This document shows positions 9,149 through 16,354 of a DNA stretch of 64,000 nucleotides, piece after piece. Position 1 is the stretch's first letter, and every line of letters begins with the position of its first letter. The DNA lies in NCBI RefSeq assembly GCF_018682675.1, contig NZ_JAFMTR010000042.1, positions 101,519 through 165,518 on the forward strand, written 5' to 3'. The notes beneath the pieces were generated by a model, which made no database searches, was not told where the DNA came from, and worked only from the letters and a program-made list of their open reading frames with translations. The translations under genes were made by a program, and so were the position numbers. Origin of the DNA: Sphingopyxis soli. Lineage in GTDB: Bacteria; Pseudomonadota; Alphaproteobacteria; Sphingomonadales; Sphingomonadaceae.

Positions 9149-9240
9149 GCAGGCGAGGCGGCTAGGGTCGCTCCCGAACGGCTGGCTTCCGCCCGGCCTG
9201 CCGCCTCGTTTCAGCCTGCGGACACCCTACGGAGGGGTGC

Positions 9241-9843
9241 ATGAGTGACGACAGTGATTGGGTGCGTTCAAGGGCCGCGTTGGCATTGCTGCTGGCCGCG
9301 GGCCTTGAGCAATGGGTGATCCTGCAAAAGCTGCGCTTCGCGCTCGCGAATGGCGTCGTGCGAGGCCGTGCCCAAGTCGCCATCATGGGGCCGGATCATT
9401 TTCATGACTGGGATGCTCCGCCGGGAGCGTGGGGCGCGGACATAATGGTCAGCACGCTAAGTCTGCGTCTCGACGAATACTCTGCGCAGACCGGCGCAAC
9501 GCCGGGTTTCACGGGTGCCGTAAAGCTAGCTGGCTTATCGTTTCACAGCGGCGATCTTCGCTCATTCTTCGAACTTGCCGACACCGTGGCGACCACCAGC
9601 GCCGCGCGTCCAGCCAGGGGGCAAAGTCGCGCTGGCCGAAAGGCGGGGCAGTTTACCTATTTGAGTGACGCCGGTATCGTTGAGAGGGCCATAGCGATTT
9701 GCGATCAAGAGCGCCTGCCGCTGGCTAAGGCCATCACGCGCCTGCTTCCGGAAATCGAGCCGCGCCACTTGGAGGACGCTTCCAAAAAGCGCCGCATCCG
9801 CAATAAGGTCTTGGAAATCCGCCCCGATCTTAGCGGAGACTGA
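9241..9843 (+). CDS. Hypothetical protein of the element (200 aa)
   Basis: An excellent GGAGGGG ribosome site lies 3-9 bases before the ATG. No family was recognised. The N-terminal third is hydrophobic-helical (RAALALLLAAGLEQWVILQKLRFALANG). The middle holds DHFHDWDAPPGAW. The C-terminal third is helical and basic (ICDQERLPLAKAITRLLPEIEPRHLEDASKKRRIRNKVLEIRPDL), which could bind nucleic acid. It lies between the integrase and the HTH gene, the position where many satellites carry regulatory or immunity genes, but nothing in the sequence proves a role. Confidence 0.7.
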   Translation: MSDDSDWVRSRAALALLLAAGLEQWVILQKLRFALANGVVRGRAQVAIMGPDHFHDWDAPPGAWGADIMVSTLSLRLDEYSAQTGATPGFTGAVKLAGLSFHSGDLRSFFELADTVATTSAARPARGQSRAGRKAGQFTYLSDAGIVERAIAICDQERLPLAKAITRLLPEIEPRHLEDASKKRRIRNKVLEIRPDLSGD

Positions 9844-9947
9844 TTTCTTTCCATTTGTTTCTATTTCCCGCTCTGTGGCGGGATTCGCGCGCCGCCTAAC
9901 TCCATGAACGACCCGCACAGACCGTGTCGGGCCACATGGAGATTGTC

Positions 9948-10154
9948 ATGCAAGACACGTTGGCTATCAAGCCGCTCGCCGTCGCGCCAAAAGACGGCTT
10001 CGCGATGATCGGCGTCAGCAAGTCGAAGGGTTGGGACATGATCGCCAATCGCGAGCTTGAGGCGTTCAAGGTCGGTCGCGTCACCCGGATCACCGTTGCC
10101 AGCATCGAGGCCTATATTGCCCGCCAGCTCGCCGCCCGCGCGGTAGCAGCGTGA
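9948..10154 (+). CDS. AlpA/excisionase-like helix-turn-helix protein
   Basis: 68 aa. The segment DGFAMIGVSKSKGWDMIANRELEAFKVGRVTRITVASIEAYIARQL is the MerR-like winged helix of AlpA/excisionase proteins: a turn at SKSKGWDMI, a wing around KVGRVTRI, then the terminal helix. Such proteins bend att DNA or activate the integrase gene. The ATG at 9948 has GGAG at the right spacing; upstream ATG 9936 and GTG 9924 are possible but lack good sites. It is followed after 3 bp by the next small gene, starting a tightly packed operon. Confidence 0.8.
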   Translation: MQDTLAIKPLAVAPKDGFAMIGVSKSKGWDMIANRELEAFKVGRVTRITVASIEAYIARQLAARAVAA

Positions 10155-10157
10155 ACA

Positions 10158-10376
10158 ATGATGCATCCGCAAGGGCGACGGCCCCCTAAACGATTGAGCC
10201 GCCCCGATAGCGCGGGACGGCTCGAAACCCTAAAGCTGGCAGGCGTTGGGTTCCATCCGAATAGCTGTTCCGAAGCGTGGTTGCAACGGTTCTCGCATGG
10301 CTGGCGCCGGTCGCGTCCTCTGTGGAAGCGGCTCGCTTACCCGTCCCGGATGCTTCGGCAGGGGAGGTTGGCATGA
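10158..10376 (+). CDS. Small basic hypothetical protein (72 aa)
   Basis: No known family. It is rich in Arg/Lys/Pro (QGRRPPKRLSRPDSAGRLETLKLAGVGFHP and HGWRRSRPLWKRL). The case for it being real is positional: it starts 3 bp after the HTH gene and its TGA overlaps the ATG of the next gene in an ATGA junction. An alternative ATG lies one codon later at 10161. No strong Shine-Dalgarno is seen, so translation may be coupled to the upstream gene. The basic composition would fit nucleic-acid binding, but that is only inference. Confidence 0.5.
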   Translation: MMHPQGRRPPKRLSRPDSAGRLETLKLAGVGFHPNSCSEAWLQRFSHGWRRSRPLWKRLAYPSRMLRQGRLA

Positions 10377-10579
10377 CCCTGCCGCAACCATTCCAGTCGG
10401 TGCGTGCTGCGGCGCTCGCGGTCCTCAACGATCATGCGGACGGCTTGACGTGGAAGGCGGGGGCGTTCCTCGGCCAGTGCTGCGTTGCCGACCGCGACCT
10501 CTCGGAGAAACAGCGCTCTTGGCTGGGGTCGATCCTCGCCCGTGCTGGTCTGCCCGATCTGGCGGAGCAAGCGAAATGA
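10373..10579 (+). CDS. Small conserved phage/plasmid-type hypothetical protein (68 aa)
   Basis: GGGGAGG at 10361-10367 precedes the ATG at 10373. The sequence (WKAGAFLGQCCVADRDLSEKQRSWLGSILARAGLPDLAEQ) resembles a short helical protein that I recall beside replication genes in phages and plasmids of alphaproteobacteria (pattern KAGxFxGQ...L..KQ..W...L..RAGL). No biochemical function is known to me. It is joined by ATGA overlaps to genes on both sides, so the four genes from 10158 to 11162 are almost certainly one translational unit. Confidence 0.7.
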   Translation: MTLPQPFQSVRAAALAVLNDHADGLTWKAGAFLGQCCVADRDLSEKQRSWLGSILARAGLPDLAEQAK

Positions 10580-10950
10580 ACGACAACGATCTCCCCAAGT
10601 ATCCCAAGGGGGCTGGCTACCGCGATGACGAAGCCAGCAGGGATGGCGCTCGCAAGGTGAACAGTGATGGCTCGCGCAAGAGCCAGTCCGATTTCGCTTT
10701 GGCGCTGGTCGAGGCTGCCGGACCTGCCGGCATTATCGCGGACACGATCTTCGCCGCTCCTGACGCTCCATTCTCGGCGCTGGCTCTCTGCCGCGCACGG
10801 CTGAGCGAATTGAAGAAGCTCGGGAAGATTGCCAAATCCGGCGAACGCCGCCTCGGCTTGTCCGGTATCGCGGTCAACGTCTGGGTTGCAGCGCGTTACG
10901 TGACGGAGCAAGACGGTCAGGGCGACTTATTCGGGAGCGAGGCGGCATGA
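10576..10950 (+). CDS. Winged-helix DNA-binding-like protein (124 aa)
   Basis: The first 40 residues are charged and probably disordered. From about residue 45 the chain has the pattern of a phage winged helix: QSDFALALVEAAGPAGIIADTIF, ALCRARLSELKKLGKIAKSGERR, then SGIAVNVWVAARYV. The SGERR..SG...VWV ending is typical of short wHTH proteins in phage replication or regulation regions. The C-terminus QGDLFGSEAA resembles a beta-clamp-binding-like motif (QxDLF) at residues 116-120, which could tether the protein to the sliding clamp. It begins in an ATGA overlap with the previous gene and ends in one with the next. Confidence 0.65.
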   Translation: MNDNDLPKYPKGAGYRDDEASRDGARKVNSDGSRKSQSDFALALVEAAGPAGIIADTIFAAPDAPFSALALCRARLSELKKLGKIAKSGERRLGLSGIAVNVWVAARYVTEQDGQGDLFGSEAA

Positions 10951-11162
10951 ACGATCCCGCTCCCGCCATCGTGATCGGCAAGGGCGGCGGGTTTTTCCGC
11001 GTCGTCTTTCGAGAATCAACCCTCTCGCCTTCCGACTTCAACCGACCCGGCACCTATACCGCCCACAGCGCAGCGTGGGATGCTGCCCGCCTTCTCGCAA
11101 AGGCAACTGGCTGGCCGGTGATCGATGAGACGAAAGAGGGCGGCAATGTCCCTGCTCGATGA
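10947..11162 (+). CDS. Small hypothetical protein (71 aa)
   Basis: Begins in an ATGA overlap with the winged-helix gene and overlaps the next gene by 17 bp. The sequence (IVIGKGGGFFRVVFRESTLSPSDFNRPGTYTAHSAAWDAARLLAKATGWPVIDE) has no family I can name. It looks like a compact alpha/beta protein with a beta hairpin then one helix, reminiscent of small double-stranded-nucleic-acid-binding folds, but that is a guess. Its place in the unit suggests a replication or regulatory accessory. Confidence 0.6.
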   Translation: MNDPAPAIVIGKGGGFFRVVFRESTLSPSDFNRPGTYTAHSAAWDAARLLAKATGWPVIDETKEGGNVPAR

Positions 11163-11706
11163 TTGCAACCGCGCCGTGTTCAACGTCCGCCAGCCGCACA
11201 TAGACTATCTGCTGGGCCTCGGGGCGACCCCTGAGGCAATTGCAACCCTTGGATATCGGCAGCCGCCTTTCGGTGTTGAGCGCATCGACGTGGACGATGC
11301 TGGGCGATGGTGGCCCGAACCTGAGGGGAAGCCAGCCCTTATCGTGCCAGTGTTCGAGCGTGGCGAGATGATCGACATCGTTGCCTTTCGCTCGTCGGCC
11401 TCGGCTCGTTGGTGGTGGCGTATCGGCTGCGGCTCGATCCTCGGCGCCGATCTGCTCAACGACGTTTGGCCAATTGGTCCGCTTCGGATCGTCTCGACGC
11501 CGTTGCAATGGCTGTGCGAGGGCGGGAATGCTGTCTGCATTCTGGATTGGTCCTGCCCCGACTATGAGCTGTCACCCATGCGCGACCGCGAGGCCTTGGC
11601 CTGCGATAGTCCGATGCTGGCCGCTCGTCTCCGCAAGCGCCTTTCGCAGCCACGCAAGGTTCCTCCGATTTCCGTGATGACAGGAGGCGCCCGTGACGCT
11701 GCGTAG
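11146..11706 (+). CDS. Hypothetical protein upstream of the RepA-like ATPase (186 aa)
   Basis: AGAGGG at 11135-11140 supports the ATG at 11146. The N-terminal part (DYLLGLGATPEAIATLGY) is a short helical domain. The middle (KPALIVPVFERGEMIDIVAF, then RWWWRIGCGSILGADLL) and PLRIVSTPLQWLCEGGNAVCILDW have the layout of a primase-associated zinc/toprim-like module without zinc Cys pairs or clear toprim acids. It overlaps the ATPase gene by 14 bp. In phages and plasmids, primase-like proteins often precede a RecA-fold helicase, so a role in replication initiation is plausible but not shown. Confidence 0.6.
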   Translation: MSLLDDCNRAVFNVRQPHIDYLLGLGATPEAIATLGYRQPPFGVERIDVDDAGRWWPEPEGKPALIVPVFERGEMIDIVAFRSSASARWWWRIGCGSILGADLLNDVWPIGPLRIVSTPLQWLCEGGNAVCILDWSCPDYELSPMRDREALACDSPMLAARLRKRLSQPRKVPPISVMTGGARDAA

Positions 11707-12988
11707 TCTCGCCGATGAAATAGACGGGCGTCCGTTCGCCAGTGACACCGAATCCGGCGCGAAGGTCGCTCGCCTCAAGCCGATCAGCGCAACGCCGTTC
11801 GGCTGGCCTGATCCGCGATCTATTCCGACACGGCCTTGGCTCATGGGCCATTGGCTGCTTGCCGGGGAAGTCACCGCGATCATCGCCCCCGGCGGGACCG
11901 GCAAGAGCACGATCGGCAATGCCATTGCCTTGTCGCTCGCCTCGGGCCAACCCTTGCTCGGGAAGCCTCTCCACCGTGGAGCGCAGGCGGCATGGATCTA
12001 CAATCTGGAGGACGCCCAGGACGAACTGGACAGGCAGATTTCTGCCGCTGCCCTGTTCTACGGAATATCGCCCGATGATTGCGCCGGCCGCCTGCTGGTG
12101 GATAGCGGATTGGATCAGCCGCTGTGTACCGCGAAAGAGGACCAGTCAGGATTCCTTCTCGCGGAGGATGTCTTTCAGCAACTCACGGCCACGATCCGTG
12201 CCCGAAAGATTGCCGTGGTGACCGTCGATCCGTTCGTGTCGAGCCACATGGTTTCGGAGAACAACAACGGCGCTATCGACGGTATCGCCAAGCGTTGGAA
12301 GCGCCTCGCGAAGGAGACCGGATGCGCGGTGGTGCTGGTCCACCATACCAAGAAGCTCGGGGGGCGTGAGGTTACGGCGGAAGATGGTCGCGGGGCCGTC
12401 GCTCTGCGCGATGCTGCTCGCGTCGTGCTGCCGCTCAATCCCATGGGCGATAGGGAGGCGGAGGAACTTGGGATCAACGATCCGGCATTGCGCCGGTCAC
12501 TGGTCCGCATCGACACCGGGAAAGCCAACCGCGCTCCGGCCGATGCCGCGACGTGGATCAAACTGGAAAGCCAGAGCCTCGATAATGGCAAGGATGGGTC
12601 GCCAGCCGATTTCGTCGGTGTCGCCACGCTATGGGAAAAGCCTGATGCATTTGATGGCCTTTCGGCATGGCATCTCTACGAGGTCCAGCAGCGCCTTAAG
12701 GATGGGGAATGGCGGGATAGCGTTCAAGCCAAGGATTGGGCGGGGCATGTCGTCGCCGAAGTCGTTGGTCTCTCAGCCGAGCGCGACAAGGGAAGGATCA
12801 AGGCCTTGCTTCGGTCGTGGATCGGGAGTGGGGCCCTCGCTATCGATCGGCACACCGATGGTAAGGGGAATCTCCGCCCGTTCGTCATCGTCGGCAATGA
12901 GCTTAATCCTGCCGAGCTTGGGCCTCGCCCCCACCTTGAAAAGTGTGGTGGGGAAAGTGTGGAAAGTGGGGGCGGCGTCCTCTCGTGA
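11693..12988 (+). CDS. RepA/RecA-fold ATPase (AAA_25, replicative helicase-like)
   Basis: 431 aa. Walker A is APGGTGKST at residues 65-73, Walker B is VVTVDPF near 178, and the sensor-like VLVHHTKK follows, matching the hexameric RepA helicase/AAA_25 family found in IncQ plasmids and many phages. IYNLEDAQDELDRQ is the usual strand after Walker A. The start is GTG at 11693 with a very good AGGAGG at 11682-11687; it overlaps the previous gene. The C-terminal third looks like a winged-helix tail (DWAGHVVAEVVGLSAERDKGRIKALLRSWIGSGAL). The last codons run into three tandem AAAGTGTGG-like 9-mers. Most likely the element's own replicative helicase. Confidence 0.85.
   Translation: MTLRSLADEIDGRPFASDTESGAKVARLKPISATPFGWPDPRSIPTRPWLMGHWLLAGEVTAIIAPGGTGKSTIGNAIALSLASGQPLLGKPLHRGAQAAWIYNLEDAQDELDRQISAAALFYGISPDDCAGRLLVDSGLDQPLCTAKEDQSGFLLAEDVFQQLTATIRARKIAVVTVDPFVSSHMVSENNNGAIDGIAKRWKRLAKETGCAVVLVHHTKKLGGREVTAEDGRGAVALRDAARVVLPLNPMGDREAEELGINDPALRRSLVRIDTGKANRAPADAATWIKLESQSLDNGKDGSPADFVGVATLWEKPDAFDGLSAWHLYEVQQRLKDGEWRDSVQAKDWAGHVVAEVVGLSAERDKGRIKALLRSWIGSGALAIDRHTDGKGNLRPFVIVGNELNPAELGPRPHLEKCGGESVESGGGVLS
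12940..12971. repeat. Three tandem 9-bp repeats at the end of the ATPase gene
   Basis: AAAGTGTGG at 12940-12948 and 12954-12962, and AAAGTGGGG at 12963-12971. They lie just before the G/C-rich hairpin and could belong to the element's replication region, but may simply be coding repeats. Confidence 0.5.
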
Positions 12989-12991
12989 CGA

Positions 12992-13043
12992 TCTCCCCAC
13001 CACCCCCACCCCCCTTTAGAAGGGGGTGGGTGGTGGGGGTGAG
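12992..13043. repeat. Large imperfect G/C-only hairpin
   Basis: A pyrimidine-only arm (CTCCCCACCACCCCCACC onward, to CCCCTTT at about 13017) faces a purine/T arm (AGGGGGTGGGTGGTGGGGG, 13021-13039) around a TAGA loop. The strand asymmetry is extreme: one strand is almost purely C with A, the other G with T. No T-tract follows, so it is not a standard terminator. It may be a stop structure, a G-quadruplex-forming tract or a replication element. Confidence 0.6.
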
Positions 13044-13077
13044 GATTTCCGTGGTCAGGCTGCTATTGCCGAAGGTT

Positions 13078-13391
13078 GAATTTTTTCAGGCAGTCATAGC
13101 CGGTTGATCGCGTCGGTTTGAATTTGCGGCACGTATCGCGTGCGGGAGTTATGAGAGCAATACGCGCGGGCGCGCGTTATAGCTGATCCAGAATTTTGTC
13201 AGGCAGTATGTGTCTGGTAATTTTGTCAGTCCAATGCGCGCGCGCGCGTTAAGTTATAGATGCAAGAGAACCGGAAAAAACCTGAAACGGAGCGCTAAGA
13301 TTGCACTGAGGGTCGAGCCGGGTTTGCGACACGTATTGCGCGCGCGTTATAGCGAGGTTGGCAACTACGCACGGGCGCGTCTCATTATAGC
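13078..13391. repeat. Iteron-like repeat field, candidate replication origin or operator region
   Basis: Gene-free DNA with two interleaved repeat families. Family A: GAATTTTTTCAGGCAGT (13078-13094), GAATTTTGTCAGGCAGT (13191-13207) and a shorter copy at 13218-13230. Family B: a GCGCGCG block followed by TTATAGC, at 13164-13183, 13236-13259, 13338-13353 and 13369-13391; a 17-mer TTGCGGCACGTATCGCG (13124-13140) recurs as TTGCGACACGTATTGCG (13324-13340). Placement right after a RepA-like helicase is typical of iteron origins. The function is inferred. Confidence 0.6.
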
Positions 13392-13408
13392 TGGAGAGGG
13401 CGGGCGGC

Positions 13409-13747
13409 ATGTCGGAAGCGGGCGGATGGATCGACTACCTCATTGCCAGCGACGATCCTGCGGATAGGGCATTGCTCAATGAGTTTCGCGACCGGGCATG
13501 GGCTTATGGCCAGCTCATGCAATTCATCTGCGCCGATCCCGCGAACATCAACAATGAAACCGCTGCGCGCATGGATGAGGCACAGGAGGCGGAGAATAAT
13601 CTACAGGCTCGCATCCACGCTCGGGCGCTGGTTCTCCGCGATGCTGGACAGCCGCCATGCGATGAGGCGGCGTTCAAGGCTTGGCGGGCATCGTGGGTGC
13701 CGCTTGCCTCGCATGTCGCGAACGACGGCCCGCTACCTCGGGTCTAA
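13409..13747 (+). CDS. Hypothetical protein (112 aa)
   Basis: GGAGAGGG at 13393-13400 precedes the ATG. The sequence is almost entirely helical and acidic (DDPADRALLNEFRDRAWAYGQLMQFICADP, AARMDEAQEAENNLQARIHARALVLRDAG, then FKAWRASWVPLASHV). No family was recognised. It follows the repeat field directly, so it may be expressed from a promoter inside the repeats and autoregulated, but nothing shows this. Downstream is the 3' end of the convergent acyltransferase gene. Confidence 0.6.
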   Translation: MSEAGGWIDYLIASDDPADRALLNEFRDRAWAYGQLMQFICADPANINNETAARMDEAQEAENNLQARIHARALVLRDAGQPPCDEAAFKAWRASWVPLASHVANDGPLPRV

Positions 13748-13783
13748 CGTGCGTGCGCCGTGCTTCCTCGCGACTCACCGGCT

Positions 13784-14938
13784 CTAGACCCGTGCAGCAT
13801 CCATAGCGAAGGGCTGGCCTTTAGCGGTCGCCAGCCGATGCCCGATCCGGATCATAGGTTTCTCGATTAGGTGAAGGCTCAACAAGGCGCATGCAACGGC
13901 CGCCACGATGTTGATCGGGAAATCTTGTAGTACCGTGAGCGAAGATGACAGCCATTCGTCCTCAACGAGAAAGAGCTGTTGGTAGAGGTATAGGCTGTAC
14001 GAGAGGCGGCCAACCCATCGAAATGGCGGGCTTTCGAGCAGGCGCCCCATCCAACCGCCGGGATTCACGACCGTGAATATGATCGCGGAGACGATCAGCA
14101 GAAATTGGACGTCGATCAGGAAGAGGTTGACCTTCCAGTCGAAGGCTTGTCGCAGCATTGCCACCGATAAGGCGCAGACGACTAGGCCGAATCCCAGAAG
14201 TGGCGCCCATTTGCCCGAGAGGTGTTTGACGATGCGCGCGCGCCATTCGGGATCGGCGAACAGCAGGGCGAGCGCAACCCCGAATAGCAGGCTGTCTGCG
14301 TTCGTGTCTGTGCGTCCCCAGAAGAGCGCGCTGTCCGTGTAGGTGATCTGATACTTGAACGCGATGGCGCGCCACAGCGCCACGCCCGCTATCGTCGCTA
14401 CCACAAGCACAAGGCGATGCGACGACTGCCTGAGCAGGATGAATGCAAGCGGCCAGATGAAATAGAAATGCTCTTCGACCGCTAGCGACCAGAAATGCAT
14501 GACATAATAGCTGCGCGGCGCTTCCGAATAGTTCGCCATGAACAGCAGCGTATGAACCCAACGCGTCGGATCGACTTCGATAAATTGAAGCGTCCCGAGC
14601 AGGCCCGCAATCGCGAGGAATGTAAGCGCGGCGGGCAGGATGCGAAAGCATCGCCGGATGTAGAAGGAGCGCAACGACGCGGAACCCCGCGCATCCTCTT
14701 CGTTGATGAGGTTGGTCGTAATGAGGAAGCCGCTCAGACAGAAGAATATCTGAACCCCGAGCAGGCCCACGCCAGAGCCTGGATCGAAGTGAACGCCGGC
14801 CGGGGCAAGGGCTCGCGTGATCGAGTCCGCTCCATGCAGCAGCATGACGAGTCCGATCGCGACTGCACGCCAGCCATCGAGCGTCGGAATATGTCTCCGC
14901 ACAGGATTGATGCCCCCCATCGCCGCGCTAAATCGCAT
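13784..14938 (-). CDS. Acyltransferase 3 family membrane protein (OafA-like)
   Basis: 384 aa integral membrane acyltransferase with about ten membrane segments. Signature pieces are TLDGWRAVAIGLVMLLHG (first helix with the conserved His) and LGVQIFFCLSGFLITTNL, followed by FYIRRCFRILPA. Such proteins O-acetylate or acylate surface polysaccharides. The ATG at 14938 has GAGG upstream; a TTG at 14974 and an ATG at 14920 are alternatives. In an integrated element it would be a cargo gene for surface modification, for example to change phage receptors (lysogenic-conversion style). It is transcribed against its neighbours, as a passenger cassette would be. Confidence 0.85.
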   Translation of the reverse strand: MRFSAAMGGINPVRRHIPTLDGWRAVAIGLVMLLHGADSITRALAPAGVHFDPGSGVGLLGVQIFFCLSGFLITTNLINEEDARGSASLRSFYIRRCFRILPAALTFLAIAGLLGTLQFIEVDPTRWVHTLLFMANYSEAPRSYYVMHFWSLAVEEHFYFIWPLAFILLRQSSHRLVLVVATIAGVALWRAIAFKYQITYTDSALFWGRTDTNADSLLFGVALALLFADPEWRARIVKHLSGKWAPLLGFGLVVCALSVAMLRQAFDWKVNLFLIDVQFLLIVSAIIFTVVNPGGWMGRLLESPPFRWVGRLSYSLYLYQQLFLVEDEWLSSSLTVLQDFPINIVAAVACALLSLHLIEKPMIRIGHRLATAKGQPFAMDAARV

Positions 14939-15004
14939 CGTGGCCACGCCTCGGCAAGCCTGATATCGCGCCAAACTGGTTCGGAATGAAACGGGGTTGG
15001 CGAT

Positions 15005-15556
15005 ATGGGGTGGCTCACGGTTCTCGACTATGTGCTGGCGTTTATCGCGTGCGGGATGGCGGCGCTGTCCGACCAGCGGAACGCGCGGTTCTGGGCGGTG
15101 TTATGCCTGTTGATGCTGCTGCTCGGCGCCGCGAAGGCAACGGCCGCCGACCTGTTGCTCGCCGACCTGATCCGCGAACCGATACGCGACAGCGCCCTAT
15201 ACGGGGACCGACAGGGCTACCAAGAGGTCGCCATCGCAGGAATGTTTGCCGTCGCCGCGGCGGCTGGCGCATTGTTGCTCTATCGGAAACGCGCCGCCAG
15301 GTTGCCGATCAGGCTCGCTGCTTTTGCCAGTGTCGGCCTGATCGCCTTCATCGCTGTCCGGTCGGCATCGCTGCATCAGGTCGATGCCTTGCTAGGGATC
15401 AGGCTTCTCGGACTTTCGGCGAACGCCGCCATCGAGAACGCTGCGATCATCGTGATCGCGCTCTGCGCGGCGATTCGCGTCGCGCCGGGTTGGAAAGGCG
15501 GACCAGCCCGGACTAGCCCGGAAGGGGTAGCAACATCGCGTCGCTCCAACCGTTAA
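15005..15556 (+). CDS. Small integral membrane protein (183 aa)
   Basis: Four hydrophobic segments are visible (VLDYVLAFIACGMAAL, FWAVLCLLMLLLGAA, VAIAGMFAVAAAAGALLLY, LAAFASVGLIAFIAVRSA) and a fifth near the end (AAIIVIALCAAI). The hydrophilic C-terminus ends with Arg residues. The family is not recognised; the layout recalls isopropylmalate/isopropylmalate-like small membrane proteins that accompany surface-modification cassettes. It is divergent from the acyltransferase gene, 66 bp away, so the two may share a control region. Confidence 0.7.
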   Translation: MGWLTVLDYVLAFIACGMAALSDQRNARFWAVLCLLMLLLGAAKATAADLLLADLIREPIRDSALYGDRQGYQEVAIAGMFAVAAAAGALLLYRKRAARLPIRLAAFASVGLIAFIAVRSASLHQVDALLGIRLLGLSANAAIENAAIIVIALCAAIRVAPGWKGGPARTSPEGVATSRRSNR

Positions 15557-15620
15557 ATAGTCAACCTCGTCTCGCGGGTGCGACTCCGCGAGGCGGGGCC
15601 CCGCCAGCCAGATTTACCAA

Positions 15621-15656
15621 TAAAAACGCCCCCGCCAACATGATCGCGGCGGGGGC
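15621..15656 (-). terminator. Intrinsic terminator of the minus-strand small-gene operon
   Basis: Read on the minus strand: GCCCCCGCC (from 15656) and its complement ending at 15628, an 11-nt loop, then GTTTTTATTGG. The arms are perfect over 9 bp and a T-run follows, so it terminates transcripts coming from 17226. Confidence 0.8.
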
Positions 15657-15672
15657 AGTAGGAAGGTTTGGG

Positions 15673-15703
15673 CACAGTGGCTAGGGTCGCAAAAGCCACT
15701 GTG
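15673..15703. repeat. Perfect 10-bp inverted repeat in the operon's 3' leader
   Basis: CACAGTGGCT (15673-15682) and AGCCACTGTG (15694-15703) with an 11-nt loop; with one G-U pair the stem extends to 13 bp. No T-run follows on either strand. It may be an RNA-stability hairpin or a protein binding site. Confidence 0.6.
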
Positions 15704-15863
15704 TCCGAACGCCTTACCGGGTCCGGGAGCGCTAGACATTGATCCCGATCAATTAAAGGCCAAATTACTTTAGCCTGTGCCAGTTCGGGGCGGTGGACCG
15801 ACGACGCAGAATGGGCAGCGAGCCGAAACCCGCTGCCCGCTTAAGGTTGGGATTCCCAACCTT

Positions 15864-16022
15864 TCAACTGACCTTGTAGCGCGTCGGCTGGCCTCCCTTC
15901 TGTGCTGGCAGGATGATTTCGCCCACGTCCTCGCCGTCGTTGCAGGCGATCAGGCGAATGGGCTTGCTGTCGATATGGCGGGTGAGCGCGGGCCGCCCTT
16001 TGCGCTGTGGTCGGGCGTTCAT
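15864..16022 (-). CDS. Very small basic protein (52 aa), last gene of the operon
   Basis: Translated directly from the sequence: MNARPQRKGRPALTRHIDSK followed by PIRLIACNDGEDVGEIILPA and a QKGGQPTRYKVS tail. Its ATG overlaps the TGA of the preceding gene as ATGA. The basic N-terminus and short beta-rich end resemble small antirestriction- or DNA-mimic-interacting proteins in size, but no family is recognised. It is too short for automatic callers, yet the overlap chain and the terminator just downstream make it likely. Confidence 0.6.
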   Translation of the reverse strand: MNARPQRKGRPALTRHIDSKPIRLIACNDGEDVGEIILPAQKGGQPTRYKVS

Positions 16023-16354
16023 GCTGCCGCCCTCGGCTGCACGGCCTCAATCGCACGACGGAGCAATTCGAGAGCCTGCCGCGGATCGCCGTTGGCATTC
16101 CGCAATGCGCGCTCCTCAAGCGAGACGGTGCGCCTCCGGTCGCCGATCTTGTGGACCTGACCGGCTTTGTAGGCAGCCCGCCAATTCCGCATGAAGTCGT
16201 CACAGCGAAGAGTGACCGACCGACCGGCCTCCCTGCCGCGCCGCAAGTCATCAACAAGACGGGGATCGCGGACCACCATGCGGCCAAAGACGCTCGGGGG
16301 CATGTCCGCCTCTCGGAGAAAGGCGTTGATGCGCTTGACGAGGGCCGCGCTCAT
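16019..16354 (-). CDS. Putative HTH DNA-binding protein (111 aa)
   Basis: The N-terminal 45 residues (ALVKRINAFLREADMPPSVFGRMVVRDPRLVDDLRRGREAG) match a small HTH found in phage and sphingomonad regulators: a helix, xFGxxVxxDPRLVxDLRxGR, then a second domain. The middle (TLRCDDFMRNWRAAYKAGQVHKIGDRRRTVSLEERALRNANGDPRQALELLRRAIEAVQ) is helical and basic. It joins both neighbours by ATGA overlaps. It is the best candidate for the operon's own regulator or for a repressor of the rightward genes. Confidence 0.65.
   Translation of the reverse strand: MSAALVKRINAFLREADMPPSVFGRMVVRDPRLVDDLRRGREAGRSVTLRCDDFMRNWRAAYKAGQVHKIGDRRRTVSLEERALRNANGDPRQALELLRRAIEAVQPRAAA

Larger units (their letters stand above)
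15557..15863. other. Gene-free stretch with stacked hairpins
   Basis: 307 bp between the membrane protein and the minus-strand operon. It contains an inverted repeat CTCGCGG/CCGCGAG (15571-15592), the perfect 14-bp palindrome GGCGGGGCCCCGCC (15592-15605), a minus-strand terminator (15621-15656) and a perfect hairpin (15673-15703). No gene is apparent. Confidence 0.6.

Noticed and set aside
9154..9208. Inverted repeat after the integrase as a terminator
   Set aside because: The arms (CGAGGCGGC/GCCGCCTCG) are separated by 37 nt and only a short T-run follows, so it was left out as too weak.
13124..13391. Spaced repeats that could suggest a CRISPR array
   Set aside because: The repeats differ in length and spacing, have two families, and no cas genes are present.
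13210..13467. An 85-codon plus-strand open frame through the repeat field
   Set aside because: It reads through the iteron-like repeats, has no good ribosome site and overlaps the better-supported gene at 13409.
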